Source: Marinobacter sp. es.042 (GTDB taxonomy: Bacteria > Pseudomonadota > Gammaproteobacteria > Pseudomonadales > Oleiphilaceae). Taken from it: DNA of 64,000 bases. The stretch spans positions 2,790,001 to 2,854,000 of the forward strand of contig NZ_LT897781.1 of the NCBI RefSeq assembly GCF_900188315.1, given 5' to 3'. The position numbers were made by a program, and so were the translations under genes. Below the pieces are notes generated by a model. That model was not told where the DNA came from, ran no database searches, and saw only the letters and a list, made by a program, of their open reading frames with translations. Positions 1 through 8,217 of this stretch are shown here, one piece after another. Position 1 is the stretch's first letter. Every line of letters begins with the position of its first letter.

Positions 1-930
1 GATGTGATCCCCGAAGGAAAAAATAGCCTCTGTCGGGCAGACATCCAGGCACCGTGTACAACCAGGCTTGTTGGCCCGGGAGTGCGCGCACAAAGACTCT
101 TCGAGTCTGAAATAGACGGTTTTTTCGAATTCACCCACCATTTCCCTTGCCGTCAGGGCAATGCGCTCCAGCTCGCCGGACTTTTCCGGATCGGCCCAGA
201 AGTAGCCGTTGCGCTTCTCGTGGCTCGGAAATGCCGGGGCGCCGCCCCGCAGATCGATAAACACATCGCATTCGCTGCGGGCGGTGGGCTTGGCCGCCTC
301 GTAACCCAGCTCACCGCGACCGGCCGGGTGCAAGGGTTGCAGATGGGCAAATTCCAGCTTGAAATTCCCTAGTGCACCGTAGGCTCCCGTCAGCTGGCCC
401 TTGGCCACGTCGTAAGCGGCAGATGGCAGCTGGATGGGGCCGGCATCATTAACAATGCAGGTAACACCCAGTTCGTCCTGCACCAGTCCGGCCATCCGGA
501 TTGCCTTCTCGGTAGGACCGACGATGCAGCACACGCCGTTGGACTGAATGGTTTTCGCCGGCGCCATGGGCGACGGCAATTGGGCGGCGGCAACCAGGGC
601 TGCCTGCTTCGCGTGCAGGCGCTCGGGCTTCGCATCGGGGGCGCTCCAGCCAGCACGATCCCTGATATCAATGGATTGGAGTGGCGCGGCGTGTTGGATC
701 TCGGCGTGAACGTCCTCGGCAAGGCGCTCGAACAAAGCGGCCTGCTGGCCACAGGCAATCAGGACATCATTGCTGGCGCCCAGATGCTCGGCAGCAACGC
801 TCAGTTCCTTGCCGCACAGTTGATCAACTGCAATCGCCTGTTCAGCGCCTGCGGCTTTGCGCAAAGCCTCTGAATCGAAGGTCTGTGATTTGTCGCAGCT
901 GCATAGTAATAAGGTCTTATGTGCCGTCAT
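1..930 (-). CDS. 4Fe-4S ferredoxin-type protein of formate dehydrogenase locus (partial)
   Basis: The reading frame starts at an ATG on the minus strand (930) and stays open for 310 codons to the window edge, so the C-terminus is missing. It begins MTAHKTLLLCSCDKS and near the edge carries CTRCLDVCPTEAIFSF, a CxxCxxxCP motif typical of bacterial ferredoxin domains, preceded by another cysteine (SLCAHSRANKPGC). Fe-S proteins of this type are commonly found divergent from DUF3305/DUF3306 and fdh genes, and are presumed to act in electron transfer or in maturation of the formate dehydrogenase. The exact role is not established. The family assignment is good; the precise function is inferred from context. 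Confidence 0.8.
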   Translation of the reverse strand, partial: MTAHKTLLLCSCDKSQTFDSEALRKAAGAEQAIAVDQLCGKELSVAAEHLGASNDVLIACGQQAALFERLAEDVHAEIQHAAPLQSIDIRDRAGWSAPDAKPERLHAKQAALVAAAQLPSPMAPAKTIQSNGVCCIVGPTEKAIRMAGLVQDELGVTCIVNDAGPIQLPSAAYDVAKGQLTGAYGALGNFKLEFAHLQPLHPAGRGELGYEAAKPTARSECDVFIDLRGGAPAFPSHEKRNGYFWADPEKSGELERIALTAREMVGEFEKTVYFRLEESLCAHSRANKPGCTRCLDVCPTEAIFSFGDHI

Positions 931-957
931 CAGGAAATTGACTCTTTCGTTGTTTTT

Positions 958-1032
958 ATACGTATACGCTTACGTATCGCTTTTCGAGCATGCCACAGGC
1001 ATTATCTTTTGGACAATTGGATAATCTTTTGT
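958..1032. promoter_or_regulatory. Divergent fdh promoter region with paired repeats
   Basis: The gap between the divergent Fe-S gene and the DUF3305 gene holds two pairs of repeats. An 8-mer palindrome ATACGTAT at 958-965 recurs as TTACGTAT at 970-977, one helical turn away. ATTATCTTTTGG at 1001-1012 recurs as ATAATCTTTTGT at 1021-1032. A weak sigma70-like pair, TTGTGC at 1029-1034 and TATAAC at 1051-1056, could drive the rightward operon. Regulator identity is unknown; this is pattern only. Confidence 0.35.
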
Positions 1033-1073
1033 GCCCTGCTAGTTTTACGCTATAACAAAAAATGAGAAGCACC

Positions 1074-1652
1074 ATGAGTAGTCGTACAGAACAGTGGAAA
1101 CGCGAGCTGAGGGTTGGCGCTGTCGTTCGCCGATCTCCGGGCGTCACTCGCTGGGTAAAAGAAATCTGGAAGCCGGTTGCCGTTATACCTGGCGCACCTG
1201 ATGCATTCTGGAAAGAGTTGGTTCGCGAGGAAGATGTGGTCGATTACCACGCGGGCACCGTTACGATGGAGCTTTTTCGGGCCGACGTCGAAGGCTATCT
1301 GGTCTCTCTGAACATGGCCGCTCCATCCGTATGGATCATCATGGATAGAGATGTAACGAGCCAGTCGCCCTCCGGATGGGTCGTAAGCACTATTACCGCC
1401 AGCGCCCATGAAGCACTGGACGCCCTTGATAGCGGCGAAAGCATTGTTGAGGCGGTTCCCATTCCCGAATCAATGGCGGCCTGGATCAAGGAATTTATCG
1501 ACATGCACTACATCGAGGAGCCGTTCAAGAAACGTCGCCGCGATGAAGTTCGCGTTGATGGCGCCGAGGATGCCAAGGGCGACCCGCGCATTCGCCAGGA
1601 AAGCGACGTTTACCGTGCCCCTGCGAACATCAAAAAGCCGAGAATTCAGTAA
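1074..1652 (+). CDS. DUF3305 domain-containing protein
   Basis: This 192-residue protein matches the DUF3305 family, which is almost always encoded with DUF3306 beside molybdenum or tungsten formate dehydrogenases. No transmembrane segment or signal peptide is visible, so it is probably cytoplasmic. An in-frame ATG lies 12 bases upstream at 1062, but only the ATG at 1074 has a plausible ribosome-binding site (GAGAAG), so that start is preferred. The stop overlaps the DUF3306 start by one base (TAATG), indicating translational coupling. Its biochemical function is unknown; a role in assembling or inserting the enzyme is inferred only from gene neighbourhood. Confidence 0.8.
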   Translation: MSSRTEQWKRELRVGAVVRRSPGVTRWVKEIWKPVAVIPGAPDAFWKELVREEDVVDYHAGTVTMELFRADVEGYLVSLNMAAPSVWIIMDRDVTSQSPSGWVVSTITASAHEALDALDSGESIVEAVPIPESMAAWIKEFIDMHYIEEPFKKRRRDEVRVDGAEDAKGDPRIRQESDVYRAPANIKKPRIQ

Positions 1653-2278
1653 TGTCCGAATCAAGACTCCAGCGTTGGGCTCGCAAGAAGGCCGAAGCCG
1701 CCAAGCGCCCGGAACCATCCCCTGCTCCGGTTATCGAGACTGAGCCAGCGCCGGAAGAACAGGAACTTGCGATCAATGAAGCCTTGCCGGAACACGAGCT
1801 GCTAGAGAAGTATGGCCTGCCTGACCCCGAAAACATTGAACTGGGTACGGACATCACCGGCTTCATGCGCAAGGAAATTCCGGAGTTCCTCCGCCGGAAG
1901 GCCCTGAGGGGACTCTGGAAATCCAACCCGGTACTGGCGGTTCTGGACGGCCTCAATGATTACGATGAGGACTACACACTGGCCTCGACGGCCGGACAGA
2001 CAGTGAAAACTTTATACAAGGTTGGAGAGGGGCTCGTCGACAAAGCCAAAAAAGCCGCGGACGTTGTGGACGATCAGTCGGAAAAGCAGGCAGTCTCATC
2101 GTTGGCAGAGCCTGATTCCACAACCGCCGAAGAACCGGATCCTGAGGACAACCCCGAGCTGGAAGATATGGCAACGCCGACGGAACTTACCGAGCAGCAG
2201 CTTGCCCAAGAAGAGGCGACCTACTCGGAAGAGGAGCCGGAACCACGATTCCGTCCTCGTATGCGTTTTGACTATTAG
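1652..2278 (+). CDS. DUF3306 domain-containing protein
   Basis: The 208-residue product begins MSESRLQRWARKKAEA, the typical DUF3306 opening with an SRLQRWSRRK-like basic helix. It contains LPDPENIELGTDITGFM and IPEFLRRKALRGLWKSNPV, both diagnostic of the family, followed by an acidic, low-complexity C-terminal tail rich in Glu and Pro. The tail ends in a basic Arg-Pro-Arg cluster. It overlaps the DUF3305 stop by one base. The family is restricted to formate dehydrogenase gene clusters and has no proven activity. The disordered acidic tail suggests a scaffold or binding role, but that is inference. Confidence 0.85.
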   Translation: MSESRLQRWARKKAEAAKRPEPSPAPVIETEPAPEEQELAINEALPEHELLEKYGLPDPENIELGTDITGFMRKEIPEFLRRKALRGLWKSNPVLAVLDGLNDYDEDYTLASTAGQTVKTLYKVGEGLVDKAKKAADVVDDQSEKQAVSSLAEPDSTTAEEPDPEDNPELEDMATPTELTEQQLAQEEATYSEEEPEPRFRPRMRFDY

Positions 2279-2323
2279 CAGAATACGTTTCAGCTATTAG
2301 CAAATTAAAGGTCGGTCAGGCCA

Positions 2324-2349
2324 CTATTCTTGTTTATGTACTAGAATAG
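2324..2349. promoter_or_regulatory. Inverted repeat upstream of torD-like gene
   Basis: CTATTCT at 2324-2330 is mirrored by AGAATAG at 2343-2349 across a 12-base AT-rich spacer, in the 109-base gap before the TorD-like gene. It could be an operator for an internal promoter or a weak RNA hairpin; no T-tract follows, so it is not a simple terminator. No regulator can be named from the sequence. Confidence 0.3.
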
Positions 2350-2387
2350 CGTGACAGGCCGCACATAATAATTAGAAGGAACAGGAA

Positions 2388-2999
2388 TTGAGTAACACTG
2401 CGGAAATCCAGTGCCCGCGTTCGATCTCTGAAGAAGATCGTGCGAGGGCCCAGATCTATCAGCTGCTTGGCGTCCTGCTTGTAGAGCCGCCCTCCAGTGG
2501 TTTATTGAAGGGGTTGGCGTCACTGCAGGGTGATGAGACGCCCCTCGGTTCAGCCTGCAAGAACCTGGCAGCCCTTGCCGAGCGCACCAACCCGTATGAC
2601 GCCGAGCGAGAGTTCAACAACCTGTTTGTCGGACTTGGTCGCGGCGAACTACTTCCCTATGCCAGCTATTACCTCACTGGCTTCCTGAATGAGAAGCCCC
2701 TGGCGGATCTGCGAAGCGATCTCATGACCCGCGGTATCAAATCCCGCAGCGACGTAAAAGAGCCGGAAGATCACATCGGCACCCTCTGCGAAATCATGGC
2801 GGGCATCATCACCGGGGAATTTCCATGCGACAGCGGACTGCCGTCGCAAAAAGCATTTTTTGATGCCCACCTGGCAAAGTGGGCAGCCTTGTTTTTTACC
2901 GACTTGGAAGAAGCGCAAAGCGCCATTTTTTACGCACCAGTGGGTTCGCTCGGTCGAGCCTTCATGGCGGTAGAAGCCGACGCCTTTGCAATTCAGTAA
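2388..2999 (+). CDS. TorD/DmsD-family molecular chaperone for formate dehydrogenase
   Basis: The 203-residue protein belongs to the TorD/DmsD family of cytoplasmic chaperones that bind Tat signal peptides of molybdoenzymes and hold them until cofactor insertion. Family features seen are an all-helical composition, RARAQIYQLLGVLLVEPP near the N-terminus, YASYYLTGFLNEKPLADLR in the middle and EDHIGTLCEIMAGII. Translation appears to start at TTG (2388), since AGAAGGA lies about eight bases upstream and no ATG is suitably placed. Its position directly before the Tat-tagged small protein and fdhA makes FdhA its likely client. Confidence 0.85.
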   Translation: MSNTAEIQCPRSISEEDRARAQIYQLLGVLLVEPPSSGLLKGLASLQGDETPLGSACKNLAALAERTNPYDAEREFNNLFVGLGRGELLPYASYYLTGFLNEKPLADLRSDLMTRGIKSRSDVKEPEDHIGTLCEIMAGIITGEFPCDSGLPSQKAFFDAHLAKWAALFFTDLEEAQSAIFYAPVGSLGRAFMAVEADAFAIQ

Positions 3000-3040
3000 C
3001 CGGGATCCCAAGGTCCCATAAACCCAGGGGGAGGTGTCCA

Positions 3041-3232
3041 ATGGACAACCCGAAGCGTGAAAACAGCCGTCGCCGTTTCTTGCAAATGGCTGCAGCAGCA
3101 GCTCCAGCTGCCGTTGCAATGACGGTTGCACCGAACGCCGCAGCCGAGGTCGTCAGGACAGACGTTCCGAAAAGCCGCGGTTTACGTGATACCGAACACA
3201 CCCGTAAGTATTTCGAATCGGCTCGCTTTTAA
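3041..3232 (+). CDS. Formate dehydrogenase region Tat-signal small protein
   Basis: This 63-residue protein opens with a twin-arginine signal: SRRRFLQMA is followed by an alanine-rich hydrophobic stretch ending in AAAEV. Only about 30 residues remain after likely cleavage, ending GLRDTEHTRKYFESARF. It matches the small 'formate dehydrogenase region TAT target' family (FdhX-type) that lies immediately upstream of fdhA in many proteobacteria. The ATG at 3041 has a clear ribosome-binding site (GGGGGAGG). The conserved C-terminal Tyr-Phe-Ser-Arg-like motif suggests it docks on the enzyme, but no function is proven. Confidence 0.88.
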   Translation: MDNPKRENSRRRFLQMAAAAAPAAVAMTVAPNAAAEVVRTDVPKSRGLRDTEHTRKYFESARF

Positions 3233-3322
3233 CGGGGATTTGAGTTGATCAAGGTTGCGAAAGGCCCTTGAGAGACTCAGCTTTCCGAAAAAACGAGAAT
3301 AATAAAGAGAGAGGTAAACAAC

Positions 3323-6208
3323 ATGTTAAGGAAGAAGACCAACGGGGTAGCGAAAGGCTCCCGTGCAGGCTCTTTGCTTTCTTCTCTCGCTGCCAAGACC
3401 CTGGACCGTCGTCAGTTCCTGACAACGTCTGGCGTGGCAGTGGGCGGTCTGGCGGCACTGTCGCTGACATCGGGACGGGTTGAAGCTGCGGCTCCGGCAA
3501 CCGGTGGCGGAGAAGTGGTCGTCAAGAAATCGGTCTGTACACACTGTTCGGTTGGCTGCACCGTAGAAGCCGAAGTTCAGAACGGCGTGTGGACAGGCCA
3601 GGAACCAGGTTGGGACAGCCCCTTCAATATGGGTGCTCACTGCGCCAAAGGTGCTGCAGTCAGGGAACATGCTCACGGCGAGCGTCGCCTCAAGTCGCCC
3701 ATGAAAATGGTCAACGGCCAGTGGCAGAAGATTTCCTGGGATACCGCCATCAACGAAATCGGCGACAAGATGCTCGAAATTCGTGAGCAAAGCGGTCCCG
3801 ATTCGGTCTACTGGTTGGGTAGCGCAAAGTTCAACAACGAGCAGGCCTACCTGTACCGCAAGTTTGCGGCCTATTGGGGCACCAACAACGTGGATCACCA
3901 GGCTCGTATCTGCCACTCCACGACCGTAGCCGGCGTAGCCAATACCTGGGGCTACGGCGCAATGACCAACTCCTACAACGACATTCACAAGTCCAAGGCG
4001 ATCTTCATCATCGGGGGCAACCCCGCCGAAGCGCACCCGGTGTCGCTGCTGCACGTTCTTAAGGCGAAGGAAGAGAATAACGCTCCGCTGATCGTCTGCG
4101 ACCCGCGTTTCACCCGCACAGCGGCCCATGCCGACGAGTTTGTGCGTTTCCGCCCCGGCTCCGACGTTGCGCTGGTGTGGGGTATTCTCTGGCACCTCTT
4201 CGAAAATGGCTGGGAAGACAAAGAATTCATCCGTACCCGTGTGTACGGCATGGAAGACATTCGCGAGGAAGTGAAGCGCTGGAATCCCGAAGAAGTTGAG
4301 CGTGTAACCGGCGCACCCGGAGCACAGCTTGAGCGTGTGGCCCGCACTCTGGCCAACAATCGGCCCGGCACGGTTATCTGGTGCATGGGTGGTACCCAGC
4401 ACACCAACGGTAACAACAACACCCGCGCCTACTGCGTACTCCAGCTCGCCCTTGGCAACATGGGCGTCGCAGGTGGTGGCACCAACATCTTCCGTGGCCA
4501 CGACAACGTTCAGGGCGCAACGGACCTCGGCGTACTCGCTGACACCCTGCCCGGCTACTACGGTCTCTCAGCCGGCTCCTGGGCGCACTGGGCTCGTGTC
4601 TGGGAAGAAGATCTGGACTATCTCAAAGGCCGCTTTGCGGTTTGGGATAAGGACGGCAAGTCCCGCGCCATGATGAACGAAAAGGGCATCCCGGTCTCCC
4701 GCTGGATTGACGGTGTTCTGGAAGCCAAGGAAAACCTTGATCAGCCAGACAACACCCGGGCCATGGTTCTGTGGGGCCACGCGCCCAACTCCCAGACCCG
4801 GATGACAGAAATGAAGGAAGCCATGGAAAAGCTCGACCTGCTGGTTGTAGTGGACCCCTTCCCGACTGTGTCTGCCGTACTCCACGATCGTAAGGAAGGC
4901 GCCTACCTGCTGCCCACGACCACCCAGTTCGAGACCACCGGCTCGGTAACCGCGTCGAATCGTTCTCTGCAGTGGCGTGAAAAGGTGGTAGAGCCGCTGT
5001 TCGACTCCAAGGTCGATCATGAAATCATAAAGCTGTTTGCGGACAAGTTCGGCTTCACCGATCGCATGTTCCGCAACATCGCCATTGATGGCAATGAGCC
5101 GTCGATTGAGGACATTACCCGCGAGTTCAACCGCGGCATGTGGACCATCGGCTACACCGGCCAGTCGCCAGAGCGACTCAAGAAACACATGAAGTACCAG
5201 CACCACTTCGACAAGACCACCCTCCGTGCGGTTGGCGGACCTTGCGATGGCGACTTCTACGGAATGCCGTGGCCATGCTGGGGCACCCCGGAGATGAACC
5301 ATCCGGGCACCGCCAACCTGTACGACATGTCGCTGCCGGTTTCCGAAGGCGGACTGACATTCCGGGCCCGCTTTGGTGTTGAACACAACGGCCAGAATAT
5401 TCTGGCAGACGGTGTTTATTCCAAGAACTCGGAAATCAAGGACGGCTATCCCGAGTTCACCATGCAGATGCTGATGGACCTGGGCTGGGATGGTGATCTG
5501 ACGGCTGAGGAGCGAGCCAGCATTGAAGCTGTCGCCGGGGCGTCAACCAACTGGAAGACAGACCTGTCTGGTGGTATCCAGCGCGTGGCCATCAAACACG
5601 AATGTGCGCCCTTCGGCAACGCCAAGGCACGCGCCATTGTCTGGAACTTCCCGGATCCGGTGCCGCTGCATCGTGAGCCTCTGTACACCTCACGTCGCGA
5701 CCTGGTAGCGGATTACCCGACCTACGAGGACAAGACTTTCTGGCGGGTGCCGACCTTGTACGAGTCAATCCAGAAGAACGACTTCAGCAAGGAGTTCCCG
5801 ATCATCCTTACCTCCGGACGTCTGGTCGAGTACGAGGGTGGCGGTGACGAAACCCGTTCAAACCCCTGGCTGGCAGAACTGCAGCAGGACATGTTCATCG
5901 AGATCAACCCACGCGACGCCAACAATCTGAATGTCCGCGACGGCAATGACGTCTGGGTGTCCGGTCCGGAAGGCTCGAAGATCAAGGTGAAGGCCATGGT
6001 GACAGAGCGTGTTGGCGAGGGTGTGGCGTTCATGCCATTCCACTTCGGCGGGCACTATCAGGGTAAGGACCTGCGGGACAAGTATCCCAAGGGCGCCGAT
6101 CCCATCGTTCTGGGCGAATCCACTAACACAGTTCAAACATACGGGTATGACTCGGTCACTCAGATGCAAGAGACCAAAGCCACCCTATGTTCGATTATGC
6201 CGGCATAA
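3323..6208 (+). CDS. fdhA: Formate dehydrogenase alpha subunit, molybdopterin, Tat-exported
   Basis: FdhA is the catalytic subunit that oxidises formate to CO2 at a bis-pterin Mo or W centre, here on the periplasmic side. The 961-residue protein has a Tat signal (LDRRQFLTTSG, residues 27-37). A [4Fe-4S] site follows at Cys72, Cys75, Cys79 and Cys107. The active-site motif QARICHS places cysteine at residue 197 where E. coli FdnG has selenocysteine, followed by the catalytic His198. The C-terminal molybdopterin dinucleotide-binding domain occupies roughly residues 820-961. There is no in-frame UGA, so no Sec machinery is needed. It sits 15 bases before fdhB and is expected to form FdhABC. Confidence 0.96.
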   Translation: MLRKKTNGVAKGSRAGSLLSSLAAKTLDRRQFLTTSGVAVGGLAALSLTSGRVEAAAPATGGGEVVVKKSVCTHCSVGCTVEAEVQNGVWTGQEPGWDSPFNMGAHCAKGAAVREHAHGERRLKSPMKMVNGQWQKISWDTAINEIGDKMLEIREQSGPDSVYWLGSAKFNNEQAYLYRKFAAYWGTNNVDHQARICHSTTVAGVANTWGYGAMTNSYNDIHKSKAIFIIGGNPAEAHPVSLLHVLKAKEENNAPLIVCDPRFTRTAAHADEFVRFRPGSDVALVWGILWHLFENGWEDKEFIRTRVYGMEDIREEVKRWNPEEVERVTGAPGAQLERVARTLANNRPGTVIWCMGGTQHTNGNNNTRAYCVLQLALGNMGVAGGGTNIFRGHDNVQGATDLGVLADTLPGYYGLSAGSWAHWARVWEEDLDYLKGRFAVWDKDGKSRAMMNEKGIPVSRWIDGVLEAKENLDQPDNTRAMVLWGHAPNSQTRMTEMKEAMEKLDLLVVVDPFPTVSAVLHDRKEGAYLLPTTTQFETTGSVTASNRSLQWREKVVEPLFDSKVDHEIIKLFADKFGFTDRMFRNIAIDGNEPSIEDITREFNRGMWTIGYTGQSPERLKKHMKYQHHFDKTTLRAVGGPCDGDFYGMPWPCWGTPEMNHPGTANLYDMSLPVSEGGLTFRARFGVEHNGQNILADGVYSKNSEIKDGYPEFTMQMLMDLGWDGDLTAEERASIEAVAGASTNWKTDLSGGIQRVAIKHECAPFGNAKARAIVWNFPDPVPLHREPLYTSRRDLVADYPTYEDKTFWRVPTLYESIQKNDFSKEFPIILTSGRLVEYEGGGDETRSNPWLAELQQDMFIEINPRDANNLNVRDGNDVWVSGPEGSKIKVKAMVTERVGEGVAFMPFHFGGHYQGKDLRDKYPKGADPIVLGESTNTVQTYGYDSVTQMQETKATLCSIMPA

Positions 6209-6223
6209 CAAGAGGTGTAGACC

Positions 6224-6832
6224 ATGGCACTTGAAGGACAAGCAAGAGCAAAATTCCTTTGCGACGCCGAGCGCTGCATCGAATGTAATGCATGCGTAAC
6301 GGCCTGTAAGAACGAGCACGAGGTCCCCTGGGGCATCAACCGTCGCCGAGTGGTAACCATCGAAGATGGCAAGCCAGGAGAGCGTTCGATTTCGGTAGCC
6401 TGCATGCACTGTTCAGACGCCCCTTGTATGGCCGTCTGCCCGGTGGATTGCTTCTACCAGACCGAAGACGGTGTGGTGCTGCACTCCAAAGACCTTTGTA
6501 TCGGTTGTGGCTATTGCTTCTACGCTTGCCCGTTCGGTGCGCCCCAGTTCCCGCAAGCGGGCAACTTTGGCAGCCGCGGCAAGATGGACAAATGCACGTT
6601 CTGTGCAGGCGGCCCGGAAGAAGACAACTCCACAGTTGAATTCCAGAAATACGGTCGTAACCGTATTGCTGAGGGTAAACTGCCGATCTGTGCGGAAATG
6701 TGCTCGACCAAAGCCCTGTTGGCCGGTGACGGCAACGAAGTGGCGGACATCTATCGCCAGCGTGTTGTGAATCGTGGTTTCGGTTCCGGCGCCTGGGGAT
6801 GGGGCACGGCCTACGAGAAGAAAGGTGCATAA
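6224..6832 (+). CDS. fdhB: Formate dehydrogenase beta subunit, four [4Fe-4S] clusters
   Basis: FdhB wires electrons from FdhA to the membrane cytochrome subunit. The 202-residue protein has ferredoxin-type cysteine groups in order: CIECNACVTACKNEH near residues 18-32, CMHCSDAPCMAVCPVDC, CIGCGYCFYACPFGAPQ, and a late pair of groups KCTFCAGG and CAEMCSTKALL. This is the four-cluster pattern of FDH and DMSO-reductase iron-sulfur subunits. It is the short form without a C-terminal transmembrane anchor, as is usual in three-subunit enzymes of this type. It has no signal peptide and would be exported with FdhA by the Tat system. Confidence 0.95.
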   Translation: MALEGQARAKFLCDAERCIECNACVTACKNEHEVPWGINRRRVVTIEDGKPGERSISVACMHCSDAPCMAVCPVDCFYQTEDGVVLHSKDLCIGCGYCFYACPFGAPQFPQAGNFGSRGKMDKCTFCAGGPEEDNSTVEFQKYGRNRIAEGKLPICAEMCSTKALLAGDGNEVADIYRQRVVNRGFGSGAWGWGTAYEKKGA

Positions 6833-6848
6833 CCTGGCCTGACTCATG

Positions 6849-6868
6849 CGGGGCCCTTCGGGGCCCCG
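6849..6868 (+). promoter_or_regulatory. GC-rich TTCG tetraloop hairpin between fdhB and fdhC
   Basis: A perfect 8-bp stem, CGGGGCCC and GGGCCCCG, closes a TTCG tetraloop 17 bases after the fdhB stop. No T-run follows, so it is not a standard intrinsic terminator. It more likely blocks 3'-exonucleases or tunes the ratio of FdhAB to FdhC. Confidence 0.7.
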
Positions 6869-6919
6869 ACGTCTGTCAAGACGACAACTTCTTCTTGTTC
6901 ATTCCGCTGGAGTGCTCTA

Positions 6920-8092
6920 ATGAAAACAAAACTTTTTAGTGCCGCCCTCCTCGTATTGGCGACACTGCTGTTCAACCCTGTGTGGGCACAAGAGTCCACT
7001 ACGGTTGACCGGACCGCGACCGGGGGGGCCCAAACCCTCGAAGACATCATGCGCCGCCAGCAACAGCTGGAGATGGATGATTCGTTTCGGTCTGAAAACC
7101 TCGGCAACCCTGAAAACGCAGCACCTACTACTGCGCCTCTGGGCACGAATGGCGGGCGCTCGGATGCCGATGTCTGGCGTTCAATCCGTTATAACGAGAT
7201 CGATCCCCGAATTCAGTCCCCGGGCCCTGCCAACGAGGTAATGATTCAGGACGCAGGCATGCCCTGGTATCAGCTACGCGAAGGTCCGATCATCACGTAC
7301 GGTGGGGGCGCCATACTCGGCTTCCTTGCGTTGCTGGTTGTCTTCTATTTCGTTCGCGGCAAGATCATGATTGATGGGGGCCCTGCGGGCACAACCATTC
7401 AGCGGTTCAAAGCCATCGAGCGATTCGGACACTGGTTGCTGGCAGGCTCTTTCATCGCACTCGGCATCACAGGCCTATTAACGCTGATGGGGCGTAGCTT
7501 CCTGATTCCGGTAATCGGCCACGACGCCTTTGCAACCATCGCTGCCGGCTCCAAATGGGTCCACAACAACATCGCATGGTCTTTCATGCTGGGACTGGTG
7601 ATGACCTTCGTAATGTGGATAGCCCACAACATCCCCAACAAGCTGGACTGGCAATGGCTCAAAGCGGGCGGGGGCATCTTTACCAAAGGACATCCGTCGG
7701 CGAAGAAATTCAACGCTGGCCAGAAGATCATTTTCTGGACCGTAATGGTGTTGGGCGCCTCCGTTTCCCTTTCCGGGCTATCGCTGCTGTTCCCGTTCCA
7801 TATGCCAATGTTTGCTGACACCTTCGGTGTCATCAACAGCATCATTGGAACCAGCTTCCCAACTGAGCTCACGCCACACGAAGAGATGCAATACGCCAAC
7901 ATCTGGCACTCGATTGTAGCGTTTGTGATGATGCTGGCCATCATTGCCCACATCTACATCGGCTCCGTTGGTATGGAGGGCGCGTTCGACGCCATGGGCA
8001 ATGGCCAGGTGGACCTGGAATGGGCACGTCAGCACCACGACCTGTGGGTCGCTGAGGTTGAAGCGAAACAAGGCAAAGGAGGTTCGTCGTGA
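6920..8092 (+). CDS. fdhC: Formate dehydrogenase gamma subunit, cytochrome b
   Basis: FdhC anchors the complex and passes electrons through b-type haems to the quinone pool. The 390-residue protein has a Sec-type signal peptide (cleavage near PVWAQES) and a roughly 100-residue hydrophilic periplasmic region. About five hydrophobic segments follow, including LGFLALLVVFYFV, GSFIALGITGLLTLMG, SFMLGLVMTFVMWIAHNI and AFVMMLAIIAHIYIG. Candidate haem-ligating histidines occur in RFGHW, KWVHNN, WIAHN and IAHIYIG. The sequence GMEGAFDAMGNGQVD near the C-terminus is typical of the family. Its stop overlaps the next small frame (GTGA). Confidence 0.94.
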   Translation: MKTKLFSAALLVLATLLFNPVWAQESTTVDRTATGGAQTLEDIMRRQQQLEMDDSFRSENLGNPENAAPTTAPLGTNGGRSDADVWRSIRYNEIDPRIQSPGPANEVMIQDAGMPWYQLREGPIITYGGGAILGFLALLVVFYFVRGKIMIDGGPAGTTIQRFKAIERFGHWLLAGSFIALGITGLLTLMGRSFLIPVIGHDAFATIAAGSKWVHNNIAWSFMLGLVMTFVMWIAHNIPNKLDWQWLKAGGGIFTKGHPSAKKFNAGQKIIFWTVMVLGASVSLSGLSLLFPFHMPMFADTFGVINSIIGTSFPTELTPHEEMQYANIWHSIVAFVMMLAIIAHIYIGSVGMEGAFDAMGNGQVDLEWARQHHDLWVAEVEAKQGKGGSS

Positions 8093-8217
8093 AAGTCATG
8101 ATTTCCGCTTTTGTCGCAGCTCTGCTGATTGCTACTGCTGCACCGATGGTGCTGAATCAGTTCGGCTGGTCGGCTGCCGAACAGGGCAGCAGTGCAACGA
8201 GTGTGCGCCTTGACTGA
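8089..8217 (+). CDS. Small single-span membrane peptide of fdh operon, 42 aa
   Basis: A 42-residue frame starts at GTG, overlapping the fdhC stop as GTGA, with GGAGG about six bases upstream. The product begins VKVMISAFVAALLIATAAP, a hydrophobic helix long enough to span the membrane or act as an uncleaved signal. It ends in a short polar tail (NQFGWSAAEQGSS and a final Asp). Its 3' end overlaps the start of the TusA-like gene. Tight coupling on both sides and a proper ribosome-binding site argue that it is real. I do not recognise a named family; it may be a small accessory subunit stabilising FdhC. Confidence 0.6.
   Translation: MKVMISAFVAALLIATAAPMVLNQFGWSAAEQGSSATSVRLD

Noticed and set aside
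3326..4501. A 391-codon open frame on the minus strand opposite fdhA
   Set aside because: It is a codon-bias shadow of fdhA: no ribosome-binding site, no recognisable domain, low-complexity Gly/Val/His text.
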